Shown here piece by piece: positions 8,562 through 16,917 of a stretch of DNA of 64,000 nt. The translations under genes and the position numbers were made by a program. This DNA is from Sphingobacteriaceae bacterium GW460-11-11-14-LB5. GTDB lineage: Bacteria > Bacteroidota > Bacteroidia > Sphingobacteriales > Sphingobacteriaceae. Position 1 is the first letter of the stretch, and the number at the start of each line of letters is the position of its first letter. The notes below the pieces were generated by a model that was not told where the DNA came from, ran no database searches, and was given only the letters and a program-made list of their open reading frames with translations. The stretch spans positions 5,828,001 to 5,892,000 of the forward strand of contig CP021237.1 in assembly GCA_002151545.1 (NCBI GenBank), read 5' to 3'.

Positions 8562-8633
8562 ATCGACCTAAATAAGAAGCTAAAAGCAATCATTGTAGTA
8601 AAATATTAATCAAACTCCAATATTTAATCACTC

Positions 8634-8999
8634 ATGGCATTTCACAATGATTTAGGTAAAGAAGGAGAAAATATTGCAAAGCATTATCTGGTGGATAAAG
8701 GTTATGAGATCTTAGATGAAAACTGGACCTATGGCAAAGCGGAGGTGGATTTGATTGTTTATAAAAATGGCATCATGGTTTTCGTAGAAGTTAAATCACG
8801 TAGCTCGGTTGCTTTTGGCGAACCTGAAGAATTTGTGCACAAAGCCAAGCAAATTCAGATGGAATTAGCCGCTAATGCTTATATTGAAATAATGAACCAT
8901 CAAAACGATATCCGTTTTGATATTATTGCCATTACATTTACAAAGAATAAAAATTATAATTTAAACCATATAGAAGATGCGTTTTGGCCTGAAGATTAA
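8634..8999 (+). CDS. YraN/UPF0102 family nuclease-fold protein
   Basis: At 121 residues it has the usual length of the UPF0102 family. The restriction-endonuclease-like core is visible as GKAEVDLIVYKNG (Glu37, Asp39) followed by MVFVEVKSRSS (Glu52, Lys54), the E...D...ExK pattern. The family is linked to Holliday-junction-type nucleases, but its cellular role is not settled. The end overlaps the glutaminyl cyclase gene by 23 bp. Confidence 0.9.
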   Translation: MAFHNDLGKEGENIAKHYLVDKGYEILDENWTYGKAEVDLIVYKNGIMVFVEVKSRSSVAFGEPEEFVHKAKQIQMELAANAYIEIMNHQNDIRFDIIAITFTKNKNYNLNHIEDAFWPED

Positions 9000-10059
9000 C
9001 CCCATTAAAAATTTCCTGTTTATCGGAATTGCACTTGCATTGGTAAGTTCCTGTAAAGACAGTTCTACCACAACATACCGTAGCTTTCTTTCTCCAATGA
9101 TTGGCCTCAATGTGCCCTCAGGAAGCGAATTTGATGTGAAAGTACAGTTTGGAGCTGAACAAAAAGTAGACTCTGTCGTTTACCTGATCAATACACTTAA
9201 AGTGGCTTCAAAAGCAGATACTTCTGCCATCAAACTTAAAACCGCAGGTTTAAAATTGGGTAATCACCTGTTGACGGCCAAAATATTTGGCGCCGGAAAG
9301 TCGGAAGATTTAACTTCGAATATTAATGTATTGGCTGCCCAGGCGCCTGTTGAATATACTTACAAAGTGATTAAAACCTTACCTCACGATACCTCTTCGT
9401 ATGTAGAAGGTTTAGAATATCATGATGGCTTTTTCTATGAAAGTGCCGGCGATTATGGCCACTCCAGCTTGCGTAAAGTAGATCCTTCAACTGGTAAAAT
9501 CCTTCAGAAAACAGATTTGGATAAACAGTATTTTGGCGAAGGCATAACGGTAATCGGCAACAAGATTATTCAATTAACTTACCGCGAGAAAGTTGGTTTT
9601 GTATATGATAAAGCAAGCTTTAAAAAACTATCCGAATTTTCGTACACCACTGGCAGAGAAGGCTGGGGTCTGGCTTTTGATGGTGAGAAAGTATTGAATA
9701 CCGATGGCTCGAACACCATCTTTTTCCTGAATAAAGATACCTATCAGAAAATTGGATCAATTGATGTTTTTGATCATAAAGGGCCAATTCAAAATCTGAA
9801 TGAACTGGAAATTATCGATGGAAAAATTTATGCAAATGTTTATACCACCAACGAGATCCTGATTATTAATCCAGCAACTGGTGCTGTGGAAAGCAAGATT
9901 GATTTATCGGGATTGTTGCCTGCAGATTATTTTAAAACTGACGATGCAAAGGCCAATAATGTGTTAAACGGTATCGCCTACGATAAAGCAACCAAAAGAC
10001 TTTTTGTTGCCGGTAAAAAATGGCCACATATTTTTCAGATTGAGTTGATTAAGAAATAA
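8977..10059 (+). CDS. Glutaminyl-peptide cyclotransferase, lipoprotein
   Basis: This 360-residue protein starts with a lipoprotein signal ending in VSSC (Cys26). An N-terminal Ig-like stretch (about 30-125) comes before the glutamine cyclotransferase beta-propeller. Typical blocks are SYVEGLEYHDGFFYESAGDYG, GEGITVIG, GREGWGLAFDG and LNELEIIDGKIYANVY. The family converts N-terminal Gln to pyroglutamate; here it would act in the periplasm or on the outer membrane. The ATG lies inside the end of yraN in another frame, a 23-bp overlap. Confidence 0.9.
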   Translation: MRFGLKINPIKNFLFIGIALALVSSCKDSSTTTYRSFLSPMIGLNVPSGSEFDVKVQFGAEQKVDSVVYLINTLKVASKADTSAIKLKTAGLKLGNHLLTAKIFGAGKSEDLTSNINVLAAQAPVEYTYKVIKTLPHDTSSYVEGLEYHDGFFYESAGDYGHSSLRKVDPSTGKILQKTDLDKQYFGEGITVIGNKIIQLTYREKVGFVYDKASFKKLSEFSYTTGREGWGLAFDGEKVLNTDGSNTIFFLNKDTYQKIGSIDVFDHKGPIQNLNELEIIDGKIYANVYTTNEILIINPATGAVESKIDLSGLLPADYFKTDDAKANNVLNGIAYDKATKRLFVAGKKWPHIFQIELIKK

Positions 10060-10073
10060 TTTAATTTTCGATA

Positions 10074-10143
10074 TGTCACATTGAGCTTGTCGAAATGCCT
10101 TACTATGAATTTAAGTAAGTCCTTCGACAGGCTCAGGATGACA
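10074..10143. repeat. TTGTCGAA/TTCGACA paired repeat, copy 1
   Basis: TGTCACATTGAGCTTGTCGA at 10074-10093 is mirrored by TCGACAGGCTCAGGATGACA (10124-10143), with a short spacer containing TTTAAGTAAGT. It lies between convergent genes and could fold as a long hairpin. Relatives are at 27020, 39414, 40521 and 45471. Confidence 0.8.
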
Positions 10144-10148
10144 AACTT

Positions 10149-10679
10149 CTAATCCTGTTTCTTTGGCTCATCTAAATAACCATTAAAAATAATGGGTTGT
10201 TTATTCATGCTGCTTGCCGTTAATGAGGCATACCCATTGGTTGAAATGTTTATCGTAAACCGATAATTTTCTCTTTTCACATCCTTTGTATTAATCTGGA
10301 TTGTGTACGATCCTTTTTTATTCTTCGATTCCGTATAGGTAAAATCTTTTGAAGTAAATTTAATACCACCCTGTGTAGGATCCATCGGGGCAGAGAAAGA
10401 TCTGCCATAATAAGGCAGATAAGCAACAATACTGTCTTTGGTAACCCTAACATCGTATTGCGAACCCGATAGGTTGATAGAAGAACCACCCTGACTACCC
10501 GGCATCATGGCCAATACTCTGCTAATGTCGTTGTTCGACATCGGCAGGGCAGTGTTAGCAACAAAAGTATAATTTTTATCTGCTACAATTTTTACTGTAG
10601 TTTCCTTATTGGTTTGGGCAAAAGATTGAAATCCAAGCGAAAGAAGTGCTAGACTCAATATTAAATTTAAACGTTTCAT
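10149..10679 (-). CDS. DUF4251 secreted protein
   Basis: The 176-residue product has a signal peptide ending SFAQ. It shows the DUF4251 pattern: KNYTFVANTALPM near 36-48, then SGSQYDVRVTKDSIVAYLPYYGRSF, IKFTSKDFTYTE and YRFTINISTNGYASL. The family is nearly confined to Bacteroidota and has no assigned function; the fold is predicted to be a small lipocalin-like beta barrel. It stands alone and converges with the glutaminyl cyclase gene. Confidence 0.85.
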   Translation of the reverse strand: MKRLNLILSLALLSLGFQSFAQTNKETTVKIVADKNYTFVANTALPMSNNDISRVLAMMPGSQGGSSINLSGSQYDVRVTKDSIVAYLPYYGRSFSAPMDPTQGGIKFTSKDFTYTESKNKKGSYTIQINTKDVKRENYRFTINISTNGYASLTASSMNKQPIIFNGYLDEPKKQD

Positions 10680-10776
10680 AATGTGTGTTTTAAATGTGTA
10701 ACAATTTAAAGATGCACAGAATTGAAAGATTCCATAATAGTGCCAGAAAATGGAAGGTAGCGTAAATTTAACGTTT

Positions 10777-11409
10777 TTAGTTTTTATATAAAGGGTTTAC
10801 CTTTTCCGAATAACTCGATTTGTATAAAGGATTACTTTTTTCTGTTGCAGAAGCACCTAAAGCGGTGAATTTATACGTACCCACAGCAAGGTTATTAAGT
10901 TCTATCTCACCATTTTCGTTCGTGATTAGCGTAATTAAACTTCCTCCAGGATTTTTGCCACCTTTCACAATTATGCCACCAATTGGTGATCCCGCTACCC
11001 GCGATTTGGGATTAGTAGCAGGTACTGAAATGATAAATTTATAATTCCCTGCGCTGGCGTTGTTAAATTCGATTTCCCCATTCTGATTCGTCACTAGTGT
11101 AATGGTATGGTCTCCAGGGTTTTTGCCGCCTTTCACTACAATACCGCCTATTGGTTGCCCCGCCACAAAACTGACTTCACCCGTGGCTACATCTAGTTTG
11201 CCTTTAATAGACTTCATGAGACAAGGGAAATGCGATTCAGGATAATTTAATTTACAGTAATCACAATAATGTCCTTCCGGTGCCTGAACCCTTAATGGTT
11301 GCGTATTTGTTTCCTTAGTTTCTGTTGATGTACTGGTTCTTTTAACCTGAGCTTGAATGGTAAATGAAATGCATAGCAGACATACTGCTATAAAAGCCCG
11401 TTTTTTCAT
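10777..11409 (-). CDS. Secreted protein with two 46-residue beta-sandwich repeats
   Basis: This 210-residue protein has a signal peptide (about 1-21). A short Cys cluster follows (YCDYCKLNY, Cys49 and Cys52, with Cys63). Two near-identical modules come next: residues 83-128 and 139-184, each with PIGGIxVKGGKNPG, ITLxTNxNGEIExNN and an AGNYKF/VGTYKF ending. They resemble carboxypeptidase regulatory-like or CarboxypepD_reg folds. The tail repeats NPLYK twice. The function is unknown; the repeats suggest ligand or surface binding. Confidence 0.7.
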   Translation of the reverse strand: MKKRAFIAVCLLCISFTIQAQVKRTSTSTETKETNTQPLRVQAPEGHYCDYCKLNYPESHFPCLMKSIKGKLDVATGEVSFVAGQPIGGIVVKGGKNPGDHTITLVTNQNGEIEFNNASAGNYKFIISVPATNPKSRVAGSPIGGIIVKGGKNPGGSLITLITNENGEIELNNLAVGTYKFTALGASATEKSNPLYKSSYSEKVNPLYKN

Positions 11410-11497
11410 AATATTTGATTAGTAAGATAAAATTAATCAAAAAATATGGCTCTTGCTAGTTTTTGAAGAGGGATGAGGCAATAACTTTTTTGTGTGA

Positions 11498-11839
11498 TCA
11501 TTTCTTTTTAGATGCCTTGGCAAAGGGGTTGAAGGCCAGGGCAAGCTTAACCCAGAAATCGAGTTCATCATTCCGGCCCAAAACATCTTCTGATACAGAG
11601 ATATAACCCTTCATTGGTCTGTCGCCCATAATCATCTGCTGCCAGCCATCTTTATGTGATAGGCTTTCTAAACTATTTGGATCGAGCCGTACCATTAAGC
11701 TATTCTTAGAAACACCAAGGCACATTTTGCCATTAACCATAAAAACAAGTCCGCTGAACATTAGTTTTTCTTCTACATCGGCTATATGCATCAACCGTTC
11801 GGCCACGCGAAGGGCTAAGGTTTCATTATATGCTCTCAT
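11498..11839 (-). CDS. TfoX/Sxy N-terminal domain protein
   Basis: The 113-residue product consists of just the TfoX N-terminal domain: RVAERLMHIADVEEKLMFSGLVFMVNGKMCLGVSKNSLMVRL, then MKGYISVSEDVL and LDFWVKLALAF near the end. In gammaproteobacteria this domain is part of the competence activator TfoX/Sxy; stand-alone forms in other phyla have no proven role. The C-terminus is Lys-rich. Confidence 0.85.
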   Translation of the reverse strand: MRAYNETLALRVAERLMHIADVEEKLMFSGLVFMVNGKMCLGVSKNSLMVRLDPNSLESLSHKDGWQQMIMGDRPMKGYISVSEDVLGRNDELDFWVKLALAFNPFAKASKKK

Positions 11840-11949
11840 AATTCAGTTGTATGGTCTGTTGAAACAAATTTGATTCCTTTTGATTTAGTCGTGTTCAAAA
11901 CTAAATTACATCTTTATCAACCAATTTTCAATAATCTGACGTTATTCTT

Positions 11950-11957
11950 TAAATTTG
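11950..11957 (+). promoter_or_regulatory. Candidate -7 element for rnhB
   Basis: TAAATTTG matches TAnnTTTG and ends 4 bp before the rnhB ATG. No clear -33 element was found at the usual distance, so this is weak. Confidence 0.3.
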
Positions 11958-11961
11958 CAAC

Positions 11962-12570
11962 ATGTTGTTAAACTGCTATCAGGAAGAATTATTAGAGGCC
12001 GGATGTGATGAAGCTGGAAGAGGTTGCCTCGCTGGTCCTGTTTTTGCTGCGGCGGTTATTTTACCAAAAGGTTTTGTACTGGAAGGACTAAACGATTCGA
12101 AACAGCTATCTCACGAGCAAAGGGCTTTACTGAGGCCCATTATAGAGCAGGAGGCTTTGGCCTGGGCGGTTGCTTCTTGCGATCATGAAGAGATAGACCG
12201 GATCAACATTTTAAATGCTTCTTTTCTGGCCATGCACCGGGCGATCGAAAGATTGCATACCCAGCCACAATACCTGGTCATTGATGGCAACCGTTTCAAA
12301 ACCTATCCGCAAATTCCACATAGCTGCATTATTAAGGGCGATGGTAAATATTTAAATATCGCTGCAGCCTCTATATTGGCAAAAACGCACCGGGATGAAT
12401 ACATGACCAACCTGCATCTCGATTTTCCGCATTACAACTGGCAACAGAATAAAGGATACCCAACCATTGCACACCGTAAAGCCGTAATCGAAATGGGCCT
12501 ATCGCCTTTTCACCGCAAAACTTTTAATGTGAGCGATCCTCAGTTAGAACTGTTTTCAAAAAACGCCTAA
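11962..12570 (+). CDS. rnhB: Ribonuclease HII
   Basis: The 202-residue enzyme removes ribonucleotides from RNA-DNA hybrids and misincorporated ribonucleotides from DNA. The first active-site block is AGCDEAGRGCLAGPV (Asp16, Glu17). The third acidic residue is in YLVIDGNRF, and the final one falls in ASILAKTHRDEYM. The C-terminal YPTIAHRKAVIEMGLSPFHRKTF block is typical. The glycosyltransferase gene begins 22 bp after its stop. Confidence 0.97.
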   Translation: MLLNCYQEELLEAGCDEAGRGCLAGPVFAAAVILPKGFVLEGLNDSKQLSHEQRALLRPIIEQEALAWAVASCDHEEIDRINILNASFLAMHRAIERLHTQPQYLVIDGNRFKTYPQIPHSCIIKGDGKYLNIAAASILAKTHRDEYMTNLHLDFPHYNWQQNKGYPTIAHRKAVIEMGLSPFHRKTFNVSDPQLELFSKNA

Positions 12571-12592
12571 AATTTCGTATTTTCACAACATC

Positions 12593-13795
12593 GTGAAAAT
12601 TCTGTTGATTACTAAGCGGGTTCCCTTTCCGCCAAATAGTGGTTATCCCATTGTGGTTTATAATACCATAAAAGGTTTACTGCAACTTGGTGCAGATATT
12701 ACTTTGTTTAGCCTCAACCCCACAAAAGGACGGATTGATATCGAAGATATATACGATCCTATTTTTGAACAGATTAAATACCACACCTACGATTTAGATA
12801 CCGATGTAAATGTGTGGTCGGCATTTTTTAATATTTTCACCAACGAATCCTATAATGTTTCCAGGTACTATAGCGAAGATGCTGCGCGGCAGTTAGAAAA
12901 TCTCCTGCGCGAAAATGTGTTTGATATCATCCAGTTTGAAGGACTCTTTGTCGTGCCTTATCTGGATGTGGTTAAGGCAAATAGCAATGCAAAGCTGATT
13001 TACCGGGCGCATAACATAGAGTTTACTTTGTGGGAACGTCTTTCTCATTCAGAAAAGTTTCTCATTCGGCGCAAATACCTAGCTTTTTTAGCCCAACGGC
13101 TTAAAGCGTATGAAACGGATCAGATTAACCGTTTTCACCAGATTTTTGCCATTTCCGAGCCCGACCGCCAAAGTATATTGAGGTTTGGCTGCGAAATTCC
13201 AATGTCGGTTTTTCCTGTTGCCATCGATCTGGAAAAATATAAGGTAGATAAAACCAAAACCAGTTTCCCTACACTTTTTCATTTGGGTGCGATGGATTGG
13301 CGACCAAATCAGGAAGGATTAGAATGGTTTTTGGATGATATCTGGCCCGATATTGAAAAACTGAATAAAGACCTGCGTTTTTATATTGCGGGGAAAAACA
13401 TGCAGAAACATTTCTTCGAATACGATTCTGAAAACCTGATTGTAGAAGGAGAGGTTTTCGATGCCGTAGAATTTATGAATTCGAAGGCGATTATGATTGT
13501 TCCTTTAATTTCGGGTACCGGCATGCGGGTGAAAATTATTGAAGGCATGGCCATGAAAAAATGCATTATTGCTACAACTACCGCTGCAGAGGGCATTAAT
13601 TGCCGGCATGGGCACGATATTTTAATTGCTGATTCTGCAGATGAATTCTATCGCTCCATTTTACAATGCATCATCAACCCTAAGCGTTGGGTAGAGATAG
13701 GAGAGAACGCCCGTAAAACGGTCGAAACCGACCACGGCGTGCATTTAATTTCCAGTAAAATGCTGAAGATTTACGAAGAATTGGTGAGCGCGTAA
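12593..13795 (+). CDS. Glycosyltransferase, GT4-like
   Basis: The 400-residue protein has the two-domain GT-B shape. The N-terminal part begins MKILLITKRVPFPPNSGYP, with the Gly-rich acceptor-domain loop. The C-terminal donor-binding domain contains LFHLGAMDWRPNQEG, then VPLISGTGMRVKIIEGMAMKK, which holds the conserved E(x7)-type acidic site, and AEGINCRHGHDILIAD. The start codon is GTG at 12593; no better start is near. Family members transfer sugars to cell-wall or capsule lipids or glycans. The acceptor is unknown. Confidence 0.87.
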   Translation: MKILLITKRVPFPPNSGYPIVVYNTIKGLLQLGADITLFSLNPTKGRIDIEDIYDPIFEQIKYHTYDLDTDVNVWSAFFNIFTNESYNVSRYYSEDAARQLENLLRENVFDIIQFEGLFVVPYLDVVKANSNAKLIYRAHNIEFTLWERLSHSEKFLIRRKYLAFLAQRLKAYETDQINRFHQIFAISEPDRQSILRFGCEIPMSVFPVAIDLEKYKVDKTKTSFPTLFHLGAMDWRPNQEGLEWFLDDIWPDIEKLNKDLRFYIAGKNMQKHFFEYDSENLIVEGEVFDAVEFMNSKAIMIVPLISGTGMRVKIIEGMAMKKCIIATTTAAEGINCRHGHDILIADSADEFYRSILQCIINPKRWVEIGENARKTVETDHGVHLISSKMLKIYEELVSA

Positions 13796-13805
13796 GTATA
13801 TAAGA

Positions 13806-13847
13806 GTTGACAACTTTTCTATGCACTTGGAAAGAAAAATTGTCAAC
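13806..13847 (+). terminator. Imperfect hairpin with GTTGACAA/TTGTCAAC arms
   Basis: GTTGACAACTTTTCT (13806-13820) pairs with AAGAAAAATTGTCAAC (13832-13847) with one or two mismatches. It lies 11 bp after the glycosyltransferase stop. There is no U-tract, so termination is uncertain. The arms match the perfect hairpin at 55102-55148. Confidence 0.5.
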
Positions 13848-14050
13848 GCTGGAAATCTCTTAAATAGATGCTGAAGCAAGTTCAGCATGACGATTACGAT
13901 AAGCAGTCTTCTAAAAAACTCCTTAAAATTAACCTCAAAATTTTGTCTTTTTCTTAGTAGTTTTGCCCCACGAAGAATAAAGATGAAATCATCATATTAA
14001 GGATTAATAAATTACAATCGCTTCATTATCATAAAATATAAAATTTACGG

Positions 14051-15130
14051 ATGAAAAACACCGCATTAACAGAAAAACACATCGCTTTAGGCGCTAAAAT
14101 GGTTCCATTTGCAGGTTACAATATGCCTGTTACTTACGAAGGTATTAACGCCGAACATGCAACTGTTCGTAATGGTGTAGGTGTTTTTGATGTAAGCCAC
14201 ATGGGCGAATTTATTCTTAAAGGTGAAAATGCATTAGATCTTATTCAACGTGTAACCAGTAATGATGCTGCTAAATTATATGATGGAAAAGTTCAGTACT
14301 CTTGTTTGCCGAACAAAGATGGTGGTATTGTAGACGATCTTTTGGTTTACAAAATAGACGATAAAACCTATATGTTAGTGGTAAATGCTTCTAACATAGA
14401 AAAAGACTGGAACTGGATTCAACAATTCAACTCGAAAGATGTTGAAATGCACAATATTTCTGATCAAACTTCGCTTTTAGCCATTCAGGGACCAAAAGCA
14501 GCAGATGCTTTACAAACATTAACTGATGTTGATTTGGCATCAATGGAGTATTATACTTTCGTTAAAGGTACCTTCGCTGGTGTTGATAACGTAGTGATTT
14601 CTGCAACGGGTTATACCGGAGCTGGTGGTTTCGAGATTTATTTCGAAAACCAATATGCTGATCAAATTTGGGATGCGATTTTTAAAGCAGGTGCACCATA
14701 CAACATTCAGCCAATTGGCTTAGGTGCCCGCGATACTTTGCGTTTAGAAATGGGTTTCTGTTTATATGGAAATGATATTGATGATAGCACTTCACCTATA
14801 GAAGCTGGTTTAGGCTGGATTACAAAATTTTCTAAATCTTTTACCAATTCAGAAGCATTATTGGCACAAAAAGAAGCTGGTATTCAAAAGAAACTGGTTG
14901 GTTTCGAAATGATCGATCGTGGTATTCCGCGTCATGATTATGAAATTGCTGATGCCGAAGGAAATATCATTGGTAAAGTAACTTCTGGTACCCAGGCACC
15001 TTCATTGCAAAAAGCAATTGGTATGGGCTACATCGCAAAAGATTTCACTAAAGAAGGAACTGAAGTTTTTATTTTAATCCGCAATACGCCAATTAAGGCT
15101 AAAGTGGTTAAGTTTCCTTTTTATAAATAA
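14051..15130 (+). CDS. gcvT: Aminomethyltransferase (glycine cleavage T protein)
   Basis: The 359-residue cytoplasmic enzyme takes the aminomethyl group from the H protein and passes it to tetrahydrofolate, releasing ammonia. The folate-binding pattern is clear: FDVSHMGEF (near 48-56), GGIVDDLLVYK, LLAIQGPKA, TGYTGAGGFEIYF and GLGARDTLRLEMG, then the C-terminal barrel with RGIPRHDYEI and TSGTQAPSL. Codon use leans to AT-rich highly expressed choices. Other glycine-cleavage genes are not in the window. Confidence 0.97.
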   Translation: MKNTALTEKHIALGAKMVPFAGYNMPVTYEGINAEHATVRNGVGVFDVSHMGEFILKGENALDLIQRVTSNDAAKLYDGKVQYSCLPNKDGGIVDDLLVYKIDDKTYMLVVNASNIEKDWNWIQQFNSKDVEMHNISDQTSLLAIQGPKAADALQTLTDVDLASMEYYTFVKGTFAGVDNVVISATGYTGAGGFEIYFENQYADQIWDAIFKAGAPYNIQPIGLGARDTLRLEMGFCLYGNDIDDSTSPIEAGLGWITKFSKSFTNSEALLAQKEAGIQKKLVGFEMIDRGIPRHDYEIADAEGNIIGKVTSGTQAPSLQKAIGMGYIAKDFTKEGTEVFILIRNTPIKAKVVKFPFYK

Positions 15131-15212
15131 GGCTTGGGGTTTAAGGTTTAAGGCGGAGGGCAGATCCTTATAACCTTAAACCTTTTGCCCTTCACCTTTC
15201 ACCTCCCTTTAC
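15131..15212. repeat. Word-type inverted repeat (AAGGTTTAAGG)
   Basis: AAGGTTTAAGG (15143-15153) is mirrored by CCTTAAACCTT (15174-15184). Further words TTCACCTTTCACC fill the rest of the gcvT-comB gap. The same vocabulary occurs inside the TPP riboswitch at 57166-57232. Confidence 0.7.
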
Positions 15213-15929
15213 ATGTCAAAAAAAATAGAAGTTTGTTTAACTCCGGCCTTAATCGACTTGTACGATATAGAACAGAGTATTGTGGTCGTGATCGACATTT
15301 TAAGAGCCACTTCATCTATTACTTACGGGATAGATAATGGCGCTGAAGCGATTATTCCTGTAGCTAATGTGGAAGATTGTTTAGCTTATCGCGATAGCGG
15401 ATTTTTATTGGCAGCAGAACGAAATGGAGAAGTGGTAGCGGGATACGATTTCGGCAATTCGCCATTCTCTTACACCCATGAGAAAGTAAACGGAAAAACG
15501 GTTGTTTTAACTACAACCAATGGCACCAAAGCCTTACATTTGGCACAAAAAAGAGCCTATCAGGTTGTAATTGGATCTTTCCTGAATTTAGATTTTCTTT
15601 GCGAATATTTGAAAAGCCAGGATAAAAATGTGCTTTTGCTCTGTGCGGGATGGAAAGATCAGTTTAATTTAGAAGATACCCTTTTTGCTGGTGCAGTGGT
15701 GAATAACCTGCGTCAAAATTTCGAACATTTTGATGATTCCAGTGTGGCTGCAGAAGATTTGTATGCCTTAGCTAAATCAGATTTAAGGAAATACCTTCAC
15801 AAATCATCACATAGCCATCGCCTGGCGCAGTTGAATATAGAAGAAGATGTTGTTTTCTGTTTGCAGCTCAATCTTTGCAAAACCATTCCGGTATTGGAAG
15901 GCGAACGCTTAGTGGCCTTAAGAAGCTAA
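15213..15929 (+). CDS. comB: 2-phosphosulfolactate phosphatase
   Basis: The 238-residue protein has the ComB signature VVVIDILRATSSITYG near 24-39, then ERNGEVVAGYDFGNSP, VLTTTNGTKAL and LCAGWKDQFNLEDTLFAGAVV. ComB removes phosphate from 2-phosphosulfolactate to give sulfolactate, first known from coenzyme M synthesis in methanogens. In a Bacteroidota strain the sulfolactate may feed sulfonate or sulfonolipid metabolism; that is inference. Its stop overlaps the convergent gene by 4 bp. Confidence 0.9.
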   Translation: MSKKIEVCLTPALIDLYDIEQSIVVVIDILRATSSITYGIDNGAEAIIPVANVEDCLAYRDSGFLLAAERNGEVVAGYDFGNSPFSYTHEKVNGKTVVLTTTNGTKALHLAQKRAYQVVIGSFLNLDFLCEYLKSQDKNVLLLCAGWKDQFNLEDTLFAGAVVNNLRQNFEHFDDSSVAAEDLYALAKSDLRKYLHKSSHSHRLAQLNIEEDVVFCLQLNLCKTIPVLEGERLVALRS

Positions 15930-16843
15930 AAGCTAAAATTTAAGCCTAGTAATATGGCGTTTTTTCTAAAATTTGCACCATTAAATTGAGTTTCCTCAGT
16001 TGGCCGGCTATTAAAATAGGCTTTATCTACGCCAGCGTACGTGTTGATGTTATTGATCTTGTAGTTAAGTCCTAACCGTAAACTTTTGTTTAATGGTACA
16101 GCCAGATTAATATCACCACTTAATGCAAAGGAATTTGCCTTATGCGTAAAGCTTACAGGTTTTGCAAAATCGGGTATTAAATTCCAGTTGGCTTTTGCCG
16201 AATAAGTATAAAAACCACCTAAAACCGTGGCGCCCACACTAAATTTCTGCGTTTTAAGAACAAATTCTGCTCCGAAATCGAAACCTTTATATCGTGCTTC
16301 ATAAGTAGAGTTTAAACCTTTGCTTTCAGGGTTATTTGCACTTTCTAACAGGTGAAATTTTTGCTGCTGGTAGGAGAGCCCGGCAATTGGATTAATGTTA
16401 AATTGCCCAAACTTTAATAGTTGGTAACTGAGCTGTAAATCGGCATTGTATAAATAACCTTTATTTGCGTTGAGCAGGTCAAAATAAAATGCACTTTGCC
16501 GGTTATCGTCTGCGTAATCGGTATCTTCTGCTTCACCCTTAGTTATGTTGCTGTATTGGTTGGCGGCTTTAATACTGAGCCGGTCGGTGATATGGTATTT
16601 GATGTCTAATCCATAACTCGGTCCTTTAATGTTTTTCCAGATCAGTTCTGATAATACATTCGGACTGGTTCCGGCAGCATTACCGGCAATAGACCAATCA
16701 AATTTAGATTGCTGAATACCAAAATAAGGTTTTAACTCCCATTTAGGAGATGGGTTTTGCGCCAATGCACTTATGTAAAATAGAAGGAGGGTTAAACAGG
16801 TTAAAAATGGTTTGACAAATGAAATCCGCAAAGCAATCAGCAT
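15926..16843 (-). CDS. Outer-membrane beta-barrel protein
   Basis: The 305-residue product has a signal peptide ending SALAQ. The mature part alternates hydrophobic and aromatic residues in many strands and ends in LLGLNFSF, a C-terminal Phe typical of outer-membrane barrels. Blocks such as LSELIWKNIKGPSYGLDIKY and EDTDYADDNRQSAF faintly recall omptin-like or Protochlamydia-type barrels, but a protease active site was not verified. It lies tail-to-tail with comB. Confidence 0.75.
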   Translation of the reverse strand: MLIALRISFVKPFLTCLTLLLFYISALAQNPSPKWELKPYFGIQQSKFDWSIAGNAAGTSPNVLSELIWKNIKGPSYGLDIKYHITDRLSIKAANQYSNITKGEAEDTDYADDNRQSAFYFDLLNANKGYLYNADLQLSYQLLKFGQFNINPIAGLSYQQQKFHLLESANNPESKGLNSTYEARYKGFDFGAEFVLKTQKFSVGATVLGGFYTYSAKANWNLIPDFAKPVSFTHKANSFALSGDINLAVPLNKSLRLGLNYKINNINTYAGVDKAYFNSRPTEETQFNGANFRKNAILLGLNFSF

Positions 16844-16917
16844 ATCTATTTTTTATTTTATAGCAGAAAAATACACATAATGGCTAATATTACCACTATG
16901 TGTAATTATTTTATTTT

